A DNA stretch of 64,000 nt from CAXBGS01 sp963975425 (GTDB lineage Bacteria; Planctomycetota; Planctomycetia; Pirellulales; Pirellulaceae). Position 1 is the first letter of the stretch, and each line of letters opens with the position of its first letter. The notes under the pieces are model-generated. The model had not been told where the DNA came from. It worked only from the letters and a program-made list of their open reading frames with translations, and searched no databases. This document shows, one piece after another, positions 24,861 through 34,814 of the stretch. A program made the position numbers and the translations under genes. The stretch is taken from the NCBI GenBank assembly GCA_963975425.1, contig CAXBGS010000003.1, forward strand, positions 372,001 through 436,000, written 5' to 3'.

Positions 24861-27311
24861 ATGACCACCCAAACAACCTTTCGCCGTGGCGGCGTGATGA
24901 GGCTTATGGTCTTGGCGACGTTCTTTGCCACCGGCTTGATTAGCATTTCAACGACGCAGGCTGCGCTTCCGGTGATCGACAGCCTGAAACCGCTGGGAGT
25001 CGTTCGGGGCGAAGAATCAACGATCACGTTCCGAGGTCAGCGGGTCGGTGACGCTTACAAAGTCTTGGTCGACGAGCCCGGCATCGAAATTTTGGAAGTC
25101 AAAGCGGTCAACGACAAGCAAGTCGACGTCAAGCTAAAGGCCTCACCCACACTCACGCCCGGTTTATACGCCGTACGGTTGGTCACCAAGAGCGGGATTG
25201 CAAACTTGCGCCTGATCGGTGTCGGAACGATGCCGATCACCGCCGAAGTTGAACCGAACAATGACTTCGAATCGCCACAATTGATCGAGCTGAACACGAC
25301 GGTCGATGGAATCGTCGACCGCGAAGACATCGACCACTATCAGATCCAACTGAAAGCCGGCCAGACCCTCAATGTCGAGATCGAAGGTATCCGGCTGGGT
25401 TACACATTGAACAACCAAAATGTGCTTGATCCCTACGTCGCGATTCTGGACGACCGTCGTTTCGAGGTCGCTTCCAATGACGATTCATCGTTATTGCAAC
25501 AAGACAGCCTGTGCACGTTCACGGCGCCGGCCGACGGCACCTACACGGTATTGGTTCGAGACAGTTCGTTCTTGGGCAGTCGGGTGGGCGGTTACCGATT
25601 GCACGTCGGAACGTTCCCACGCCCGATCGCCGCGATTCCTGCCGGCGGTAACCCCGGATCGACTTTGCGGGCCACGCTGATCGACCAAAACTTCAACGCA
25701 ACCAGCGCCGAAGTCGAACTACCCAGCACGACTCATGATCGATGGCCCGTCGTGACCGAAAACGAAAATGGGATCAGCCCGTCGCCCAACTGGATTCGTG
25801 TCAACGAATTGCCCGTCGAGATGGAAAAGGAACCCAACGACGATTACCGCAAGGCACCCACGTACAAGGTACCGGCCGCATTTTGCGGAGTGATCGAGAA
25901 AGAGCAGGATTACGACTGCTTTACATTCACCGGTAAGAAAGGCACTCGCTATCGCGTGGAAACCTTTGCCCGCCACATCTTACGTTCGCCGCTGGACGCC
26001 TATGTCAACGTTTTCGGCCCCGATAATAAGACCATTCAGTCGGGCGATGATGCTGGCGGAAAACTGGACCCGACCCTCGAATTCACCGCCAAGGCGGACG
26101 GCCCCCACACCGTTCGCATCTACGATCAGCTTCGCGGCGGAAGCCCGGCGCATCAATACCGCATCGAAGTCACGTCGCCACAACCGACGTTTAACCTGAC
26201 ATTGAAAGAGCTTCGTCGCGTCGAAACTCACGTCGTGCCCGTTCCCAGTGGCGGCAGCATCGGAATGGTGGTGACCGCCGCGCGACGCGGATACAGCGGC
26301 GAAATACGATTGGATTTGGAAGGCCTGCCAAAAGGTGTGACTGCCACAACTTTCCCGATGCCTGCGGGTCGTTCAGAAATCCCTGTTCTGTTGACCGCCG
26401 CTAAAGGAGCAGAACACGACGCATCTTTGTTCAAAGTCAATGGACGCGGCGATGATAAGAACTTTCATGTGGTCGGATCGTTTTCGCAGCTGCACCATCT
26501 CGTGCTCGGACAAAACCGTCGTCACATGTGGTCGCGAACCACGGATCGGTCGACGATGGCCGTCACCGATGAGGCTCCGTTTACAATCGAGTTGATTCAG
26601 CCGAAAACTCCGATCGTGCAAAGCGGCAGCAAGTCGCTGCAGGTCAAGATCGTTCGCGACGAAGGATTCGACGGGACCGTTTCACTGCGTACGCTGTACA
26701 ACCCGCCGGGAGTCAGCATCAACAACAGTCGCCGCATGTCCAAAGGCCAGAACGAGGTGGACATCCCGATCACGGCCAACAGTAAAGCGGGCGTCGGAAC
26801 ATGGCCGCTGATCATGATCGCGTCCTATTCGACCGGCAGCGGCACGAGGTACATCGCGACCAACCCGATCATGCTGGACGTACAACCGGCCTACTTCGCA
26901 CCGAAATTCACCAAGGCTGCCGGCGAGCTTGGAACGGAATCGGCCGTCAACGTTTCTCTTGAAATCGAACGTGAATATGACGGACAGGCCGAAGTCGAGT
27001 TGGTCGGACTGCCCAAAGGCGTGACCAGCCCTGCAGCCGTTCAAAAAATCGATGCGGATACCAAAGTCGTGACGTTCCCGTTGGTGATTGCCAAGGACGC
27101 GCGTCCCGGTACTCATAAAACGCTGGTTTGTCAGTCTCGCATCAAAGTCGGTGACGAATTGATCATTCAAACCACCGGCGGCGGTGAAATTCGCGTCGAC
27201 AAACCGGTCGAAACAAAGAAAACGCCCGCGAAACCCGCCAGCGACAAAGCAAAAAAACCGGCCGCGCCGAAAGCCCTGAGTCGTTTGGAACAACTGCGTC
27301 AAAACAAATAA
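24861..27311 (+). CDS. Secreted protein with two PPC domains (module B)
   Basis: About 816 residues, exported by a signal peptide (LMVLATFFATGLISISTTQA). An Ig-like start (LGVVRGEESTITFRGQRVGD) is followed by two bacterial pre-peptidase C-terminal (PPC) domains. The first begins EVEPNNDFESPQLIELN and ends GTYTVLVRDSSFLG; the second begins EKEPNDDYRKAPTYKVP and ends GPHTVRIYDQLRGGSP. The C-terminal half has several beta-rich repeats of about 90 residues and a Lys/Ala/Pro tail. PPC domains usually aid secretion or bind substrate in exported hydrolases; no protease domain is seen here. ATG 24861 is preferred over a frame open to 24723. It probably forms an outer complex with the DUF1549/DUF1553 protein encoded next. 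Confidence 0.83.
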   Translation: MTTQTTFRRGGVMRLMVLATFFATGLISISTTQAALPVIDSLKPLGVVRGEESTITFRGQRVGDAYKVLVDEPGIEILEVKAVNDKQVDVKLKASPTLTPGLYAVRLVTKSGIANLRLIGVGTMPITAEVEPNNDFESPQLIELNTTVDGIVDREDIDHYQIQLKAGQTLNVEIEGIRLGYTLNNQNVLDPYVAILDDRRFEVASNDDSSLLQQDSLCTFTAPADGTYTVLVRDSSFLGSRVGGYRLHVGTFPRPIAAIPAGGNPGSTLRATLIDQNFNATSAEVELPSTTHDRWPVVTENENGISPSPNWIRVNELPVEMEKEPNDDYRKAPTYKVPAAFCGVIEKEQDYDCFTFTGKKGTRYRVETFARHILRSPLDAYVNVFGPDNKTIQSGDDAGGKLDPTLEFTAKADGPHTVRIYDQLRGGSPAHQYRIEVTSPQPTFNLTLKELRRVETHVVPVPSGGSIGMVVTAARRGYSGEIRLDLEGLPKGVTATTFPMPAGRSEIPVLLTAAKGAEHDASLFKVNGRGDDKNFHVVGSFSQLHHLVLGQNRRHMWSRTTDRSTMAVTDEAPFTIELIQPKTPIVQSGSKSLQVKIVRDEGFDGTVSLRTLYNPPGVSINNSRRMSKGQNEVDIPITANSKAGVGTWPLIMIASYSTGSGTRYIATNPIMLDVQPAYFAPKFTKAAGELGTESAVNVSLEIEREYDGQAEVELVGLPKGVTSPAAVQKIDADTKVVTFPLVIAKDARPGTHKTLVCQSRIKVGDELIIQTTGGGEIRVDKPVETKKTPAKPASDKAKKPAAPKALSRLEQLRQNK

Positions 27312-27406
27312 CGCGAACGGCGGATCGCGATCGGCGCCCCGCAACGGGCCGGTCACTAGAGGGCCGGTCACTTGATCCGTCAAACAACCACACAAAACTA
27401 GCTGCG

Positions 27407-29911
27407 ATGAATCAACACCCGAAACGGAAGACCATGACCATGAATTCCGCACGCCATGCAATGATCGGACTCGCGATGTTCTGCATCGCCGGTCCGACAA
27501 TCGCTGCCGAACCGGTCGCCGCAACATCAACACCATCATCTGCGGCGCGTCGCAAACCCGATCTCGCTGTGTACCCGCCTGAAATCAAACTCGGGTCGTC
27601 TCAGGACTTCCAATCGTTCGTGGCAGTCCTGCGCCGAGACGACGGTGTCAGCGAAGACGCCAGCGACCGCGTGGAGTGGTCGATCGCTGATCCGTCGAAG
27701 GTAAAACGCAACGGTTTTCAGTTGCTGCCGATAGCTGATGGAAAGACGGAATTGGTCGCAAAGTACCTGGGTTCGGTCGTCCGGATTCCTGTGGAAGTTA
27801 CCGGTGCGTCCGTGACGCCGCCGGTCAGTTTTGAAAAAGACGTGATGCCGGTGCTGACGCGATCAGGATGCAATACCGGATCGTGTCACGGTGCCGCACG
27901 CGGCAAGGACGGTTTTCGAATCAGCTTGTTCGGATTTGATCCCGAAGGCGATTACCAACGAATCACTCGCGAGATCGGTGTCCGCCGAATCAATCTTGCT
28001 ATTCCGGAAGAAAGCCTGTTCTTGAAAAAGGCGATTGGTGCGGTTCCACATACCGGCGGAAAGCTGTTCGATAAAGACTCGGACTACTACGCCACGCTGT
28101 TGTCTTGGCTGAGTGACGGCGCAAAGATCGATCCCAAAGATGCCAAACCGCCGAGCGTGGATTCGGTCGCTCTATACCCACCGCAAGCCGTGATCGAAGG
28201 CGACGGCAACACGCAACGATTTGTCGCCGTAGCGACTTACAGCGACGGCAGCACCCGCGACGTCACCCGCTTGGCCGCATTCTCGTCCAACAATGCGGGA
28301 ACCGCCGACATCGACGACCTGGGTACCGTCACGGCGGGACGTCGGGGCGAAGCGTTTGTGATGGCTCGCTTTGACACCCATACCACCGGCAGCCAAGTAA
28401 TCGCGTTGCCCGTGGGACTGCAGTACAAGGCACCGAAAGTCCAAGGCGACTACATCGATCAACTTGTCGGCAAAAAACTTATCCAATTAAGAATCTTGCC
28501 GAGCGATAAGTGCAGCGACCAAGAGTTCATTCGTCGCGCGACCATCGACATCACCGGATTGCTGCCGACCGAAGAAGAATACAAGAAGTTCGTTAACGAC
28601 CCGGCGCCGGACAAGCGGTCGGCATTGATCGATCAACTGCTCGACCGAAAAGAATTCAGCGAAATCTGGGCGATGAAATTTGCTCAGTTGCTGATGATCA
28701 AGAGCACAAACCAAGTCAGTTACAAATCGGCGTTCCTGTATGCGAGTTGGTTGACCGACAAATTTGCTCGGAATGTTCCGATCGATCAAATGGTCCGCGA
28801 ACTGCTAACGAGCACCGGAGGCACGTTTAGTTCGCCGGCAACCAACTTTTACGAAATTGAACGTGACACGCTAAAGCGATCAGAGAATGTTGCCCAAGTC
28901 TTTATGGGCATTCGGACGCAATGTGCCCAGTGTCACAATCATCCGTTTGATCGCTGGACGATGAACGACTATTACGGATTCGCATCGTTCTTTTCGCAGG
29001 TTGGCCGCAAGAACGCAGAAGATTACCGAGAACAAATCATCTACAACCGGTTCAGTGGCGAAGTCAATCACCTGGTGACCAAGAAGCCGGTACCGCCAAA
29101 GTTTCTTGGTGGCGAGTCGCCGCAAACTAAAGGCAAAGATCGTCGGGCCGTGTTGGCGCAATGGCTGACGAGTCCTGACAATCCTTACTTTGCTCGCAGC
29201 ATCGCGAACCGCGTTTGGGCACATTACATGGGCGTCGGATTGGTCGACCAAGTCGACGATATCCGAGTCAGCAATCCGCCAAGCAATCCGGAACTCTTCG
29301 ACAAACTGGGCGAAAAACTGGTTGAGTACGAATTCGATTTCCGCCGCTTGGTCCGCGATATCTGCAACAGTGATGCCTATCAACGCAGCAGTCTGACGAA
29401 CGAAACCAACGCCCATGACCACCGCAACTATGCACACGCGGTCATCCGGCGTATTCCTGCCGAATCAATGCTGGATTGCATCTGCCAGGTGACCCAGGCA
29501 CCGGACAAGTTCAAGGGTCTGCCCGTGGGTGCTCGTGCCGTACAAATTGCTGACGGCACAACATCGAACTACTTCCTGACCACTTTCGGCCGATCACCTC
29601 GTGCAACCGTATGTGATTGCGAGGCGACGACCGAACCGTCATTGTCGCAGGCCTTACACCTGCTCAACGGTTCGACCGTCAGCAACAAGATTGCTGCGGG
29701 CAAAGTCGTTCAAAAATGGGTCAAGGAAGAGAAACTGGAGCCGTCACAAGTGATCGAGCGAATTTACGTACGCTCGCTTTCGCGTCAGCCCACCACTCAA
29801 GAACGAGAGTCATTGTTGGCTAGCGTCGGCAAAGCTGAAAACCAAACGGCGGCGTTAGAAGATGTCTTCTGGGCGGTCTTGAACAGTCGCGAATTTGTGT
29901 TCAATCACTAA
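27407..29911 (+). CDS. Ig-like, CX4CH, DUF1549 and DUF1553 protein (module B)
   Basis: An 834-residue exported protein (signal MIGLAMFCIAGPTIAAE). A bacterial Ig-like (Big2-like) domain lies at about 52-132, then a cytochrome-like block SFEKDVMPVLTRSGCNTGSC followed by HG. Its cysteines form CX4CH (155 to 161) rather than CXXCH. A second Big2-like domain lies at about 178-270 (VDSVALYPPQAVIEGDGNTQ), then DUF1549 from about 350 to 550 with a standard CXXCH (CAQCHNHPFDRWTMNDYYGF), and DUF1553 from about 575 to the end. It is the module B partner of the DUF1501 protein. The Ig domains may anchor it in a large extracellular complex. Function unproven. Confidence 0.87.
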   Translation: MNQHPKRKTMTMNSARHAMIGLAMFCIAGPTIAAEPVAATSTPSSAARRKPDLAVYPPEIKLGSSQDFQSFVAVLRRDDGVSEDASDRVEWSIADPSKVKRNGFQLLPIADGKTELVAKYLGSVVRIPVEVTGASVTPPVSFEKDVMPVLTRSGCNTGSCHGAARGKDGFRISLFGFDPEGDYQRITREIGVRRINLAIPEESLFLKKAIGAVPHTGGKLFDKDSDYYATLLSWLSDGAKIDPKDAKPPSVDSVALYPPQAVIEGDGNTQRFVAVATYSDGSTRDVTRLAAFSSNNAGTADIDDLGTVTAGRRGEAFVMARFDTHTTGSQVIALPVGLQYKAPKVQGDYIDQLVGKKLIQLRILPSDKCSDQEFIRRATIDITGLLPTEEEYKKFVNDPAPDKRSALIDQLLDRKEFSEIWAMKFAQLLMIKSTNQVSYKSAFLYASWLTDKFARNVPIDQMVRELLTSTGGTFSSPATNFYEIERDTLKRSENVAQVFMGIRTQCAQCHNHPFDRWTMNDYYGFASFFSQVGRKNAEDYREQIIYNRFSGEVNHLVTKKPVPPKFLGGESPQTKGKDRRAVLAQWLTSPDNPYFARSIANRVWAHYMGVGLVDQVDDIRVSNPPSNPELFDKLGEKLVEYEFDFRRLVRDICNSDAYQRSSLTNETNAHDHRNYAHAVIRRIPAESMLDCICQVTQAPDKFKGLPVGARAVQIADGTTSNYFLTTFGRSPRATVCDCEATTEPSLSQALHLLNGSTVSNKIAAGKVVQKWVKEEKLEPSQVIERIYVRSLSRQPTTQERESLLASVGKAENQTAALEDVFWAVLNSREFVFNH

Positions 29912-30106
29912 GTTGGCGACACCGGATCGGTAATTAAGGTAAATACCAGAGTCGGCCGATTCGCATCAGAACTGGCCGGCTAACGTCGGAGTCGCCCCGA
30001 ACTCGTGAGATTTCACCTGTTCGCGTTTTGGCTTAGGCAACATGCGTTCGTTCGCCCCGTCGACGACCGCAGAGTCAGTACTCGAATCATTGCATTGATA
30101 AGAAAC

Positions 30107-32098
30107 ATGATGAAACGCATTTCCTTCGCTATACTCGCGTTAAGTGCTTCGATGCTGCACGCCCAGGACAAGCCCACCGAAGCGGCGAAAAAAGTGACGT
30201 TCGAGGACGATGTCAAACCAATCCTTCGTCAGCATTGTTTCAACTGCCACAATCAGAACGAGCAGAAAGGTGGCTTGGCCGTTGATAGTTACACGGCGTT
30301 GATCGAAGGCGGCGGAAGTGGCGAAATCGTCTATGACGATGGCGATGCAGAAGGCAGTCGCTTGTGGCAATTGGTCAACCATGATGACACACCCATCATG
30401 CCGCCCAAGCAAGACAAATTGCCGGCCGACCAGTTGGCGGTGATTCGCGCATGGATCGAGGGCGGCATTCTTGAAAACTCTGGTTCAAAAGCCAAAGCCA
30501 CAAAGAAAAACGCATTGGCTTACGTGGCAACCACCAACGGCAAGCCCGAGGGTCCCGCCGCAATGCCCGAGTCGGTTCCCTTTCTATCGCAAGTCGTGAC
30601 CGAACGTGCCGCAGCGGCAACAGCCATCGCAACAAGCCCTTGGGCGCCGCTGGTAGCCATCGCCGGACAAAAACAGATCGCGCTTTATCACACCGAATCA
30701 AACGAGTTGCTTGGCATCCTGCCGTTCCCCGAAGGCGTTGCTCAATCGTTGCGATTCAGCCGCGACGGCCGATATCTGGTTGCAGGCGGAGGCGAACATG
30801 CGGTTCTTGGCATCGCTGCGGTGTACGACATCAAGACTGGCGAGCGGGCCGCAACCGTGGGCGATGAACTGGATATCGTCTTCGACGCCGATACCAACGA
30901 GACACTCACGCGTGTCGCCTTAGGTGGACCGCAACGAATGCTGCGTGTCTTTGATGTCGCCGATGGCGAGCTGCTGTTCGATATCAAGAAACATACCGAC
31001 TGGATTTATACGGTCGCATTTAGCCCGGATGGTGTGCTGATCGCGTCGGGTGATCGCAGCGGAGGCCTTTGTGTTTGGGAAGCCGACACGGGTCGTCTGT
31101 ACCTTGATTTGACCGGTCACAAAGGTGCGATCACACAAGTCGCATGGCGTGATGATTCAAACTTGCTGGCCAGTGCTAGCGAAGACGGCACGGTCAAGTT
31201 GTGGGATGTCAATTCCGGAAAAGTGGTCCGGTCGATCAATGCTCACGGATCGGGTGTCACCGACGTTAACTTTGATCACCAAGGTCAGTTGATTACTGCC
31301 GGCAAGGACAACCGCGTCAAAATCTGGGACGCGGCTGGAAAAGAGGTCCAAAAGTTCGGCCCGATGCCCGAGGCAGTACTGGAAGCCGCTGTTTCGTTCG
31401 ACAGCAAACGCGTTGTTTTTGGCGACTGGAACGGAACGTTCGTCAATACAACGGTCGCCGAACCGCGACAAACCGCGAACTTGCATCCGAATCCAGAGGC
31501 TACCGAAATACGCCTTCAAAAACTTGGCGAGCAATTGGTGTCGCTGCAGACCGCTGTGAAAAAGTACAAGCAACAGGCTGACCAGACGAAGTCCGCAGTC
31601 GCGTCGGCGAAAAAGGTCGCACAAGAAATCAATGCGGAGCTCGCGTTGACGTCCAAAGAGAGCGACTCAGCCGAACAGAAAATCGCATCCCTGCGAAAAC
31701 GAATCGAAAAATTAGACACATCGCTGCCCGAACTCAATGCAACCAGCCGTACGCTGCATGACCAAGTCATTGCCAACCGTGTCATGCTGGAAAAGAACGC
31801 ACAGTTGCAGGAAACCGTTGCGGCATCGGAACAAAAGCTTGCCGAACACTTGCTAAACCTTGCCGAGCAACGTCGCAGTCGTGCAGCCGCGGAAAAATCG
31901 GTTGCCGCGACGACCAAAACGCTGGTGCAAAAACGTGCAACGGTTAAGAAACTTGCTGCCGATGCCGACAAGGCTAACAAGGCGTTAGCGGAAGCAACAA
32001 AACGATCAAAAGATGCTGCCACGACGCTGGCCGAAACGCAAGCCGACCTCACGAAAGTTCAAGCAGAAATCAATCAGATGAAGACCGTCGCTCGATAG
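30107..32098 (+). CDS. Planctomycete cytochrome domain, WD40 and coiled-coil protein (module B)
   Basis: About 663 residues. After a signal peptide (FAILALSASMLHAQ) comes a PSCyt1-like domain with haem motif CFNCH (residues 44-48) and the following AVDSYTALIEGGGSGEIVYD and PPKQDKLPADQLAVIRAWIEGG. WD40 repeats occupy about 165-460 (HTDWIYTVAFSPDGVLIASG, then AWRDDSNLLASASEDGTVKLWD), probably one beta-propeller. The last about 180 residues are a long coiled coil (KLGEQLVSLQTAVKKYKQQA onward). It ends module B. A haem domain, propeller and coiled coil in one exported protein suggests an electron-transfer scaffold. ATG 30107 or 30110 is chosen; the longer frame to 30005 lacks a signal peptide. 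Confidence 0.83.
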   Translation: MMKRISFAILALSASMLHAQDKPTEAAKKVTFEDDVKPILRQHCFNCHNQNEQKGGLAVDSYTALIEGGGSGEIVYDDGDAEGSRLWQLVNHDDTPIMPPKQDKLPADQLAVIRAWIEGGILENSGSKAKATKKNALAYVATTNGKPEGPAAMPESVPFLSQVVTERAAAATAIATSPWAPLVAIAGQKQIALYHTESNELLGILPFPEGVAQSLRFSRDGRYLVAGGGEHAVLGIAAVYDIKTGERAATVGDELDIVFDADTNETLTRVALGGPQRMLRVFDVADGELLFDIKKHTDWIYTVAFSPDGVLIASGDRSGGLCVWEADTGRLYLDLTGHKGAITQVAWRDDSNLLASASEDGTVKLWDVNSGKVVRSINAHGSGVTDVNFDHQGQLITAGKDNRVKIWDAAGKEVQKFGPMPEAVLEAAVSFDSKRVVFGDWNGTFVNTTVAEPRQTANLHPNPEATEIRLQKLGEQLVSLQTAVKKYKQQADQTKSAVASAKKVAQEINAELALTSKESDSAEQKIASLRKRIEKLDTSLPELNATSRTLHDQVIANRVMLEKNAQLQETVAASEQKLAEHLLNLAEQRRSRAAAEKSVAATTKTLVQKRATVKKLAADADKANKALAEATKRSKDAATTLAETQADLTKVQAEINQMKTVAR

Positions 32099-32460
32099 TG
32101 ACGTTTTCGGTTGATTCGCCGACACGTTTCGATTCTGAGATAACGCTTGCTGCAGCCACCTGCATGCTTCATTAAAACGTCCCACCTCCACACTGCGTTT
32201 CAGCGGTACCACTGCACATTCGTCGCCCGGTCTCGACGCGTTGCGCGTTTATTCGCGAGCAAACAACATCCGTGCCCTCGGTCACTCTAAAATGCTTGAA
32301 TGATCGGCCGACGCGGTACACACCACGCCTGCACCGGGTCGTCGTTACGCGCCCGCCAACAGGACGCTTTGATACGGCGTCTTGGTGCCATGCCGATCCC
32401 CACCACAATACGCTTTCCACGTCACAGTCAGTTTCTAATTCGAATGGCGGGAGTCATCCA
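32099..32460. other. Intergenic region, no clear feature
   Basis: About 362 bp between the end of module B and the Gfo/Idh/MocA gene. The downstream gene's frame is open through part of it but without a good start. Only the Shine-Dalgarno at 32449 is convincing; the region should hold a terminator and a promoter that I could not define. Confidence 0.45.
32449..32453 (+). promoter_or_regulatory. Shine-Dalgarno fixing a GTG start
   Basis: GGGAG sits 7 nt before GTG 32461. It supports that codon as the start and removes about 63 residues of implausible N-terminal extension, leaving a Tat signal near the new N-terminus. Confidence 0.75.
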
Positions 32461-33867
32461 GTGAACGATACAACTAAGAATCCATCCCAGGTCAAAGTCG
32501 ACCGGCGTACCTACCTCAAGTCTTCATCGCTAACCACGTCCGCGCTCGCGGCGGGATCACTGTTGGTGCCAAATCCACTCGCCTCGCGCGCCTTCGCGGC
32601 AGGGTCCGAAACCGTCAAGGTTGGCTTGGTTGGCTGTGGCGGTCGGGGTGCCGGCGCGGCGGCTCAAGCGCTTTCCACCGGCATGGATGTCACACTTTGG
32701 GCAATGGCCGACGCGTTCACTGACCGCTTGGAACTGAGCCTCAGTTCGCTGCTGCGTGGCAAAGCGGGTAAATCAAAGGTTGAACCGGGCAATGGTTTTG
32801 GCGGCGCGATCGACGTCCCACCGGAAAGACGATTCGTCGGCTTGGACGCGTATCGTAAGTTGATCGACAGCGGTGTCGATGTGGTGATCCTGACCGGGCC
32901 TCCCGGATTCCGTCCGCAACAATTCGAACATGCCGTCAACGCGGGCAAGCATGTCTTTATGGAAAAGCCGGTCGCCACCGACGCGCACGGCGTTCGCCGC
33001 GTGCTCGAGGCAGCAAAGGTCGCCAAAGAGAAGAATCTCAAGGTGGGTGTTGGCCTACAACGTCATCACCAGGCGACGTACCAGGAAGCCGTCCGCCGGA
33101 TTCAAGACGGACAGATCGGACGAATCACATCAATGCGATGTTTCTGGAACGGTGGACCACCGGCCAAGACCGCGATTCCGAAAGAACAGATGACAGAATT
33201 GGAATACCAGGTTCGCAACTGGTACTTCTTTGATTGGTTAAGTGGCGATCACATCTGTGAACAACACATTCACAACTTAGATGTTTGCAACTGGGTCAGC
33301 GGACAACTGCCGATCTCGGCCGAGGGAATGGGCGGCCGACAAGTTCGAACCGATAAACGTTTCGGAAATATCTTTGACCATCATGCCGTGATCTACACCT
33401 ATCCCGATGGTACCAAGATGCACAGCTATTGCCGGCAAATTCCCGGCTGCACTCGTTTAGTTGCCGAACAGATCGAAGGATCGCAGGGAACCGCAAACCT
33501 GGGCACGGGCGATTGTTCCTTGGTCAAGCGTGACAGTTCGGGAACAACGTCACCGATCTGGGAAACGCCGCGCAAACGCCCCGAGGGCTACCAAAGCCCC
33601 TATCAAGTCGAATGGAACGCGATGGTCGACGCGGTGTTAAATGACAAGCCACACAACGAAGCCGAGTATGGCGCGACCAGCACAATGACGGCCATTCTCG
33701 GCCGTTTAGCAACGTATTCGGGTAAAGAAATCGGCTGGGACGAAGCGTTCGCGTCGGAGCGCATACTGACGACCGACGCTGAAACTTGGGACGCCGAAGC
33801 CCCCGTGAAACCACTGTCCGACGGCTCGTACCGAATTGCCATCCCCGGCGTGACCAAGGTGCTATGA
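32461..33867 (+). CDS. Gfo/Idh/MocA family oxidoreductase, Tat-exported
   Basis: About 468 residues. A Tat signal (VDRRTYLKSSSLTTSALAAG) is followed by the NAD(P)-binding motif VKVGLVGCGGRGAGAA and the family EKP motif in HVFMEKPVATDAHGVRRVL. The C-terminal alpha/beta domain contains RNWYFFDWLSGDHICEQHIHN with conserved acidic and His residues. Family members oxidise or epimerise sugars and cyclitols. Exported forms carry a bound cofactor and are common in Planctomycetes; the substrate is unknown. Start is GTG 32461 with a GGGAG site. The stop overlaps the next gene's ATG (ATGA), so it is coupled to the TIM-barrel isomerase-like gene. Confidence 0.88.
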   Translation: MNDTTKNPSQVKVDRRTYLKSSSLTTSALAAGSLLVPNPLASRAFAAGSETVKVGLVGCGGRGAGAAAQALSTGMDVTLWAMADAFTDRLELSLSSLLRGKAGKSKVEPGNGFGGAIDVPPERRFVGLDAYRKLIDSGVDVVILTGPPGFRPQQFEHAVNAGKHVFMEKPVATDAHGVRRVLEAAKVAKEKNLKVGVGLQRHHQATYQEAVRRIQDGQIGRITSMRCFWNGGPPAKTAIPKEQMTELEYQVRNWYFFDWLSGDHICEQHIHNLDVCNWVSGQLPISAEGMGGRQVRTDKRFGNIFDHHAVIYTYPDGTKMHSYCRQIPGCTRLVAEQIEGSQGTANLGTGDCSLVKRDSSGTTSPIWETPRKRPEGYQSPYQVEWNAMVDAVLNDKPHNEAEYGATSTMTAILGRLATYSGKEIGWDEAFASERILTTDAETWDAEAPVKPLSDGSYRIAIPGVTKVL

Positions 33868-34772
33868 TGGATCGCCGAACATTTATCGCCAGCGGTACGC
33901 TGGCCGCGACCGCCGCGACGTTACCGTCGGCGGTTAGTGCTGCGGAAACGAATCGTCCATTCAAGCTGGCATACGCGCCTCATTTCGGCATGTTCGAAAA
34001 TTTGGCCGGCGCCGACTTGCTGGACCAGCTCCGATTCGCCGCCGATCAAGGTTTCACCGCATGGGAAGACAACCCCATGAAGGATCGTGATCCCAGCACA
34101 CAATCGCAGATTGCAAGCGAGATGGAAAAGTTGGGCATGCGCATGGGAGTGATCTCGGCGCTGAAAGGCGTTTGGAAAGCCGTCAACTTTGCCGGTGATG
34201 ACGCGGCCGCGCGCGACCAAGTGCTCGAGGCGATGCGCTCGATTATCGACGTCGCTAAACGCGTCAACACAAAATACTTGACGGTCGTCTGCGGTCTTGA
34301 GGACCCCAAGCTTCCCATGGGTTACCAAACCGCAAACTGCATCGACTTGCTGAAACGATGCTGCGATATCATCGAACCACACGGTTTGGTGATGGTGCTG
34401 GAACCGCTCAATAGGATCAAGAATCATCCTGGCGTTTTGCTGTCTGGTTCGCCTCAGGCTTATCAGATTTGTAATGCCATTGATCGCCCCTCGTGCAAGA
34501 TACTATTCGACATTTACCATCAGCAGATCACCGAAGGGAACTTGATTCCGAATATCGATCGATGCTGGGACCAGATCGGGTACATGCAATGCGGCGACAA
34601 CCCGGGACGTAAAGAACCAGGCACTGGTGAAATTCATTACCGTAATGTTTTCCAGCATTTGGTCGACAAAGAGTTCGACGGCATCATGGGAATGGAACAC
34701 GGTAATGCAAAGAAAGGCGCCGCCGGCGAGCAGGCCGTGATCGACGCGTATCGATCCGTTGACCCGGCATAG
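33864..34772 (+). CDS. Hydroxypyruvate isomerase-like TIM barrel, Tat-exported
   Basis: About 302 residues. A Tat signal (MDRRTFIASGTLAATAATLP) precedes a xylose-isomerase-like TIM barrel of the Hyi family. Motifs include KLAYAPHFGMFENLAGADLL, LTVVCGLEDPKLPMGY, VMVLEPLNRIKNHPG, KILFDIYHQQITEGNL and MQCGDNPGRKEPGTGEIHY, which supply the Glu, Asp and His metal ligands. It should isomerise a small sugar or hydroxypyruvate-like compound, here apparently outside the cytoplasm. ATG 33864 overlaps the previous stop; ATG 33867 would give MDRRTFIAS directly. It is paired with an exported oxidoreductase, so the two probably act on one pathway. Confidence 0.86.
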   Translation: MMDRRTFIASGTLAATAATLPSAVSAAETNRPFKLAYAPHFGMFENLAGADLLDQLRFAADQGFTAWEDNPMKDRDPSTQSQIASEMEKLGMRMGVISALKGVWKAVNFAGDDAAARDQVLEAMRSIIDVAKRVNTKYLTVVCGLEDPKLPMGYQTANCIDLLKRCCDIIEPHGLVMVLEPLNRIKNHPGVLLSGSPQAYQICNAIDRPSCKILFDIYHQQITEGNLIPNIDRCWDQIGYMQCGDNPGRKEPGTGEIHYRNVFQHLVDKEFDGIMGMEHGNAKKGAAGEQAVIDAYRSVDPA

Positions 34773-34814
34773 CGACACTTTCGATTCGTTTCACCAAGTT
34801 GATATCGGCCGCCG

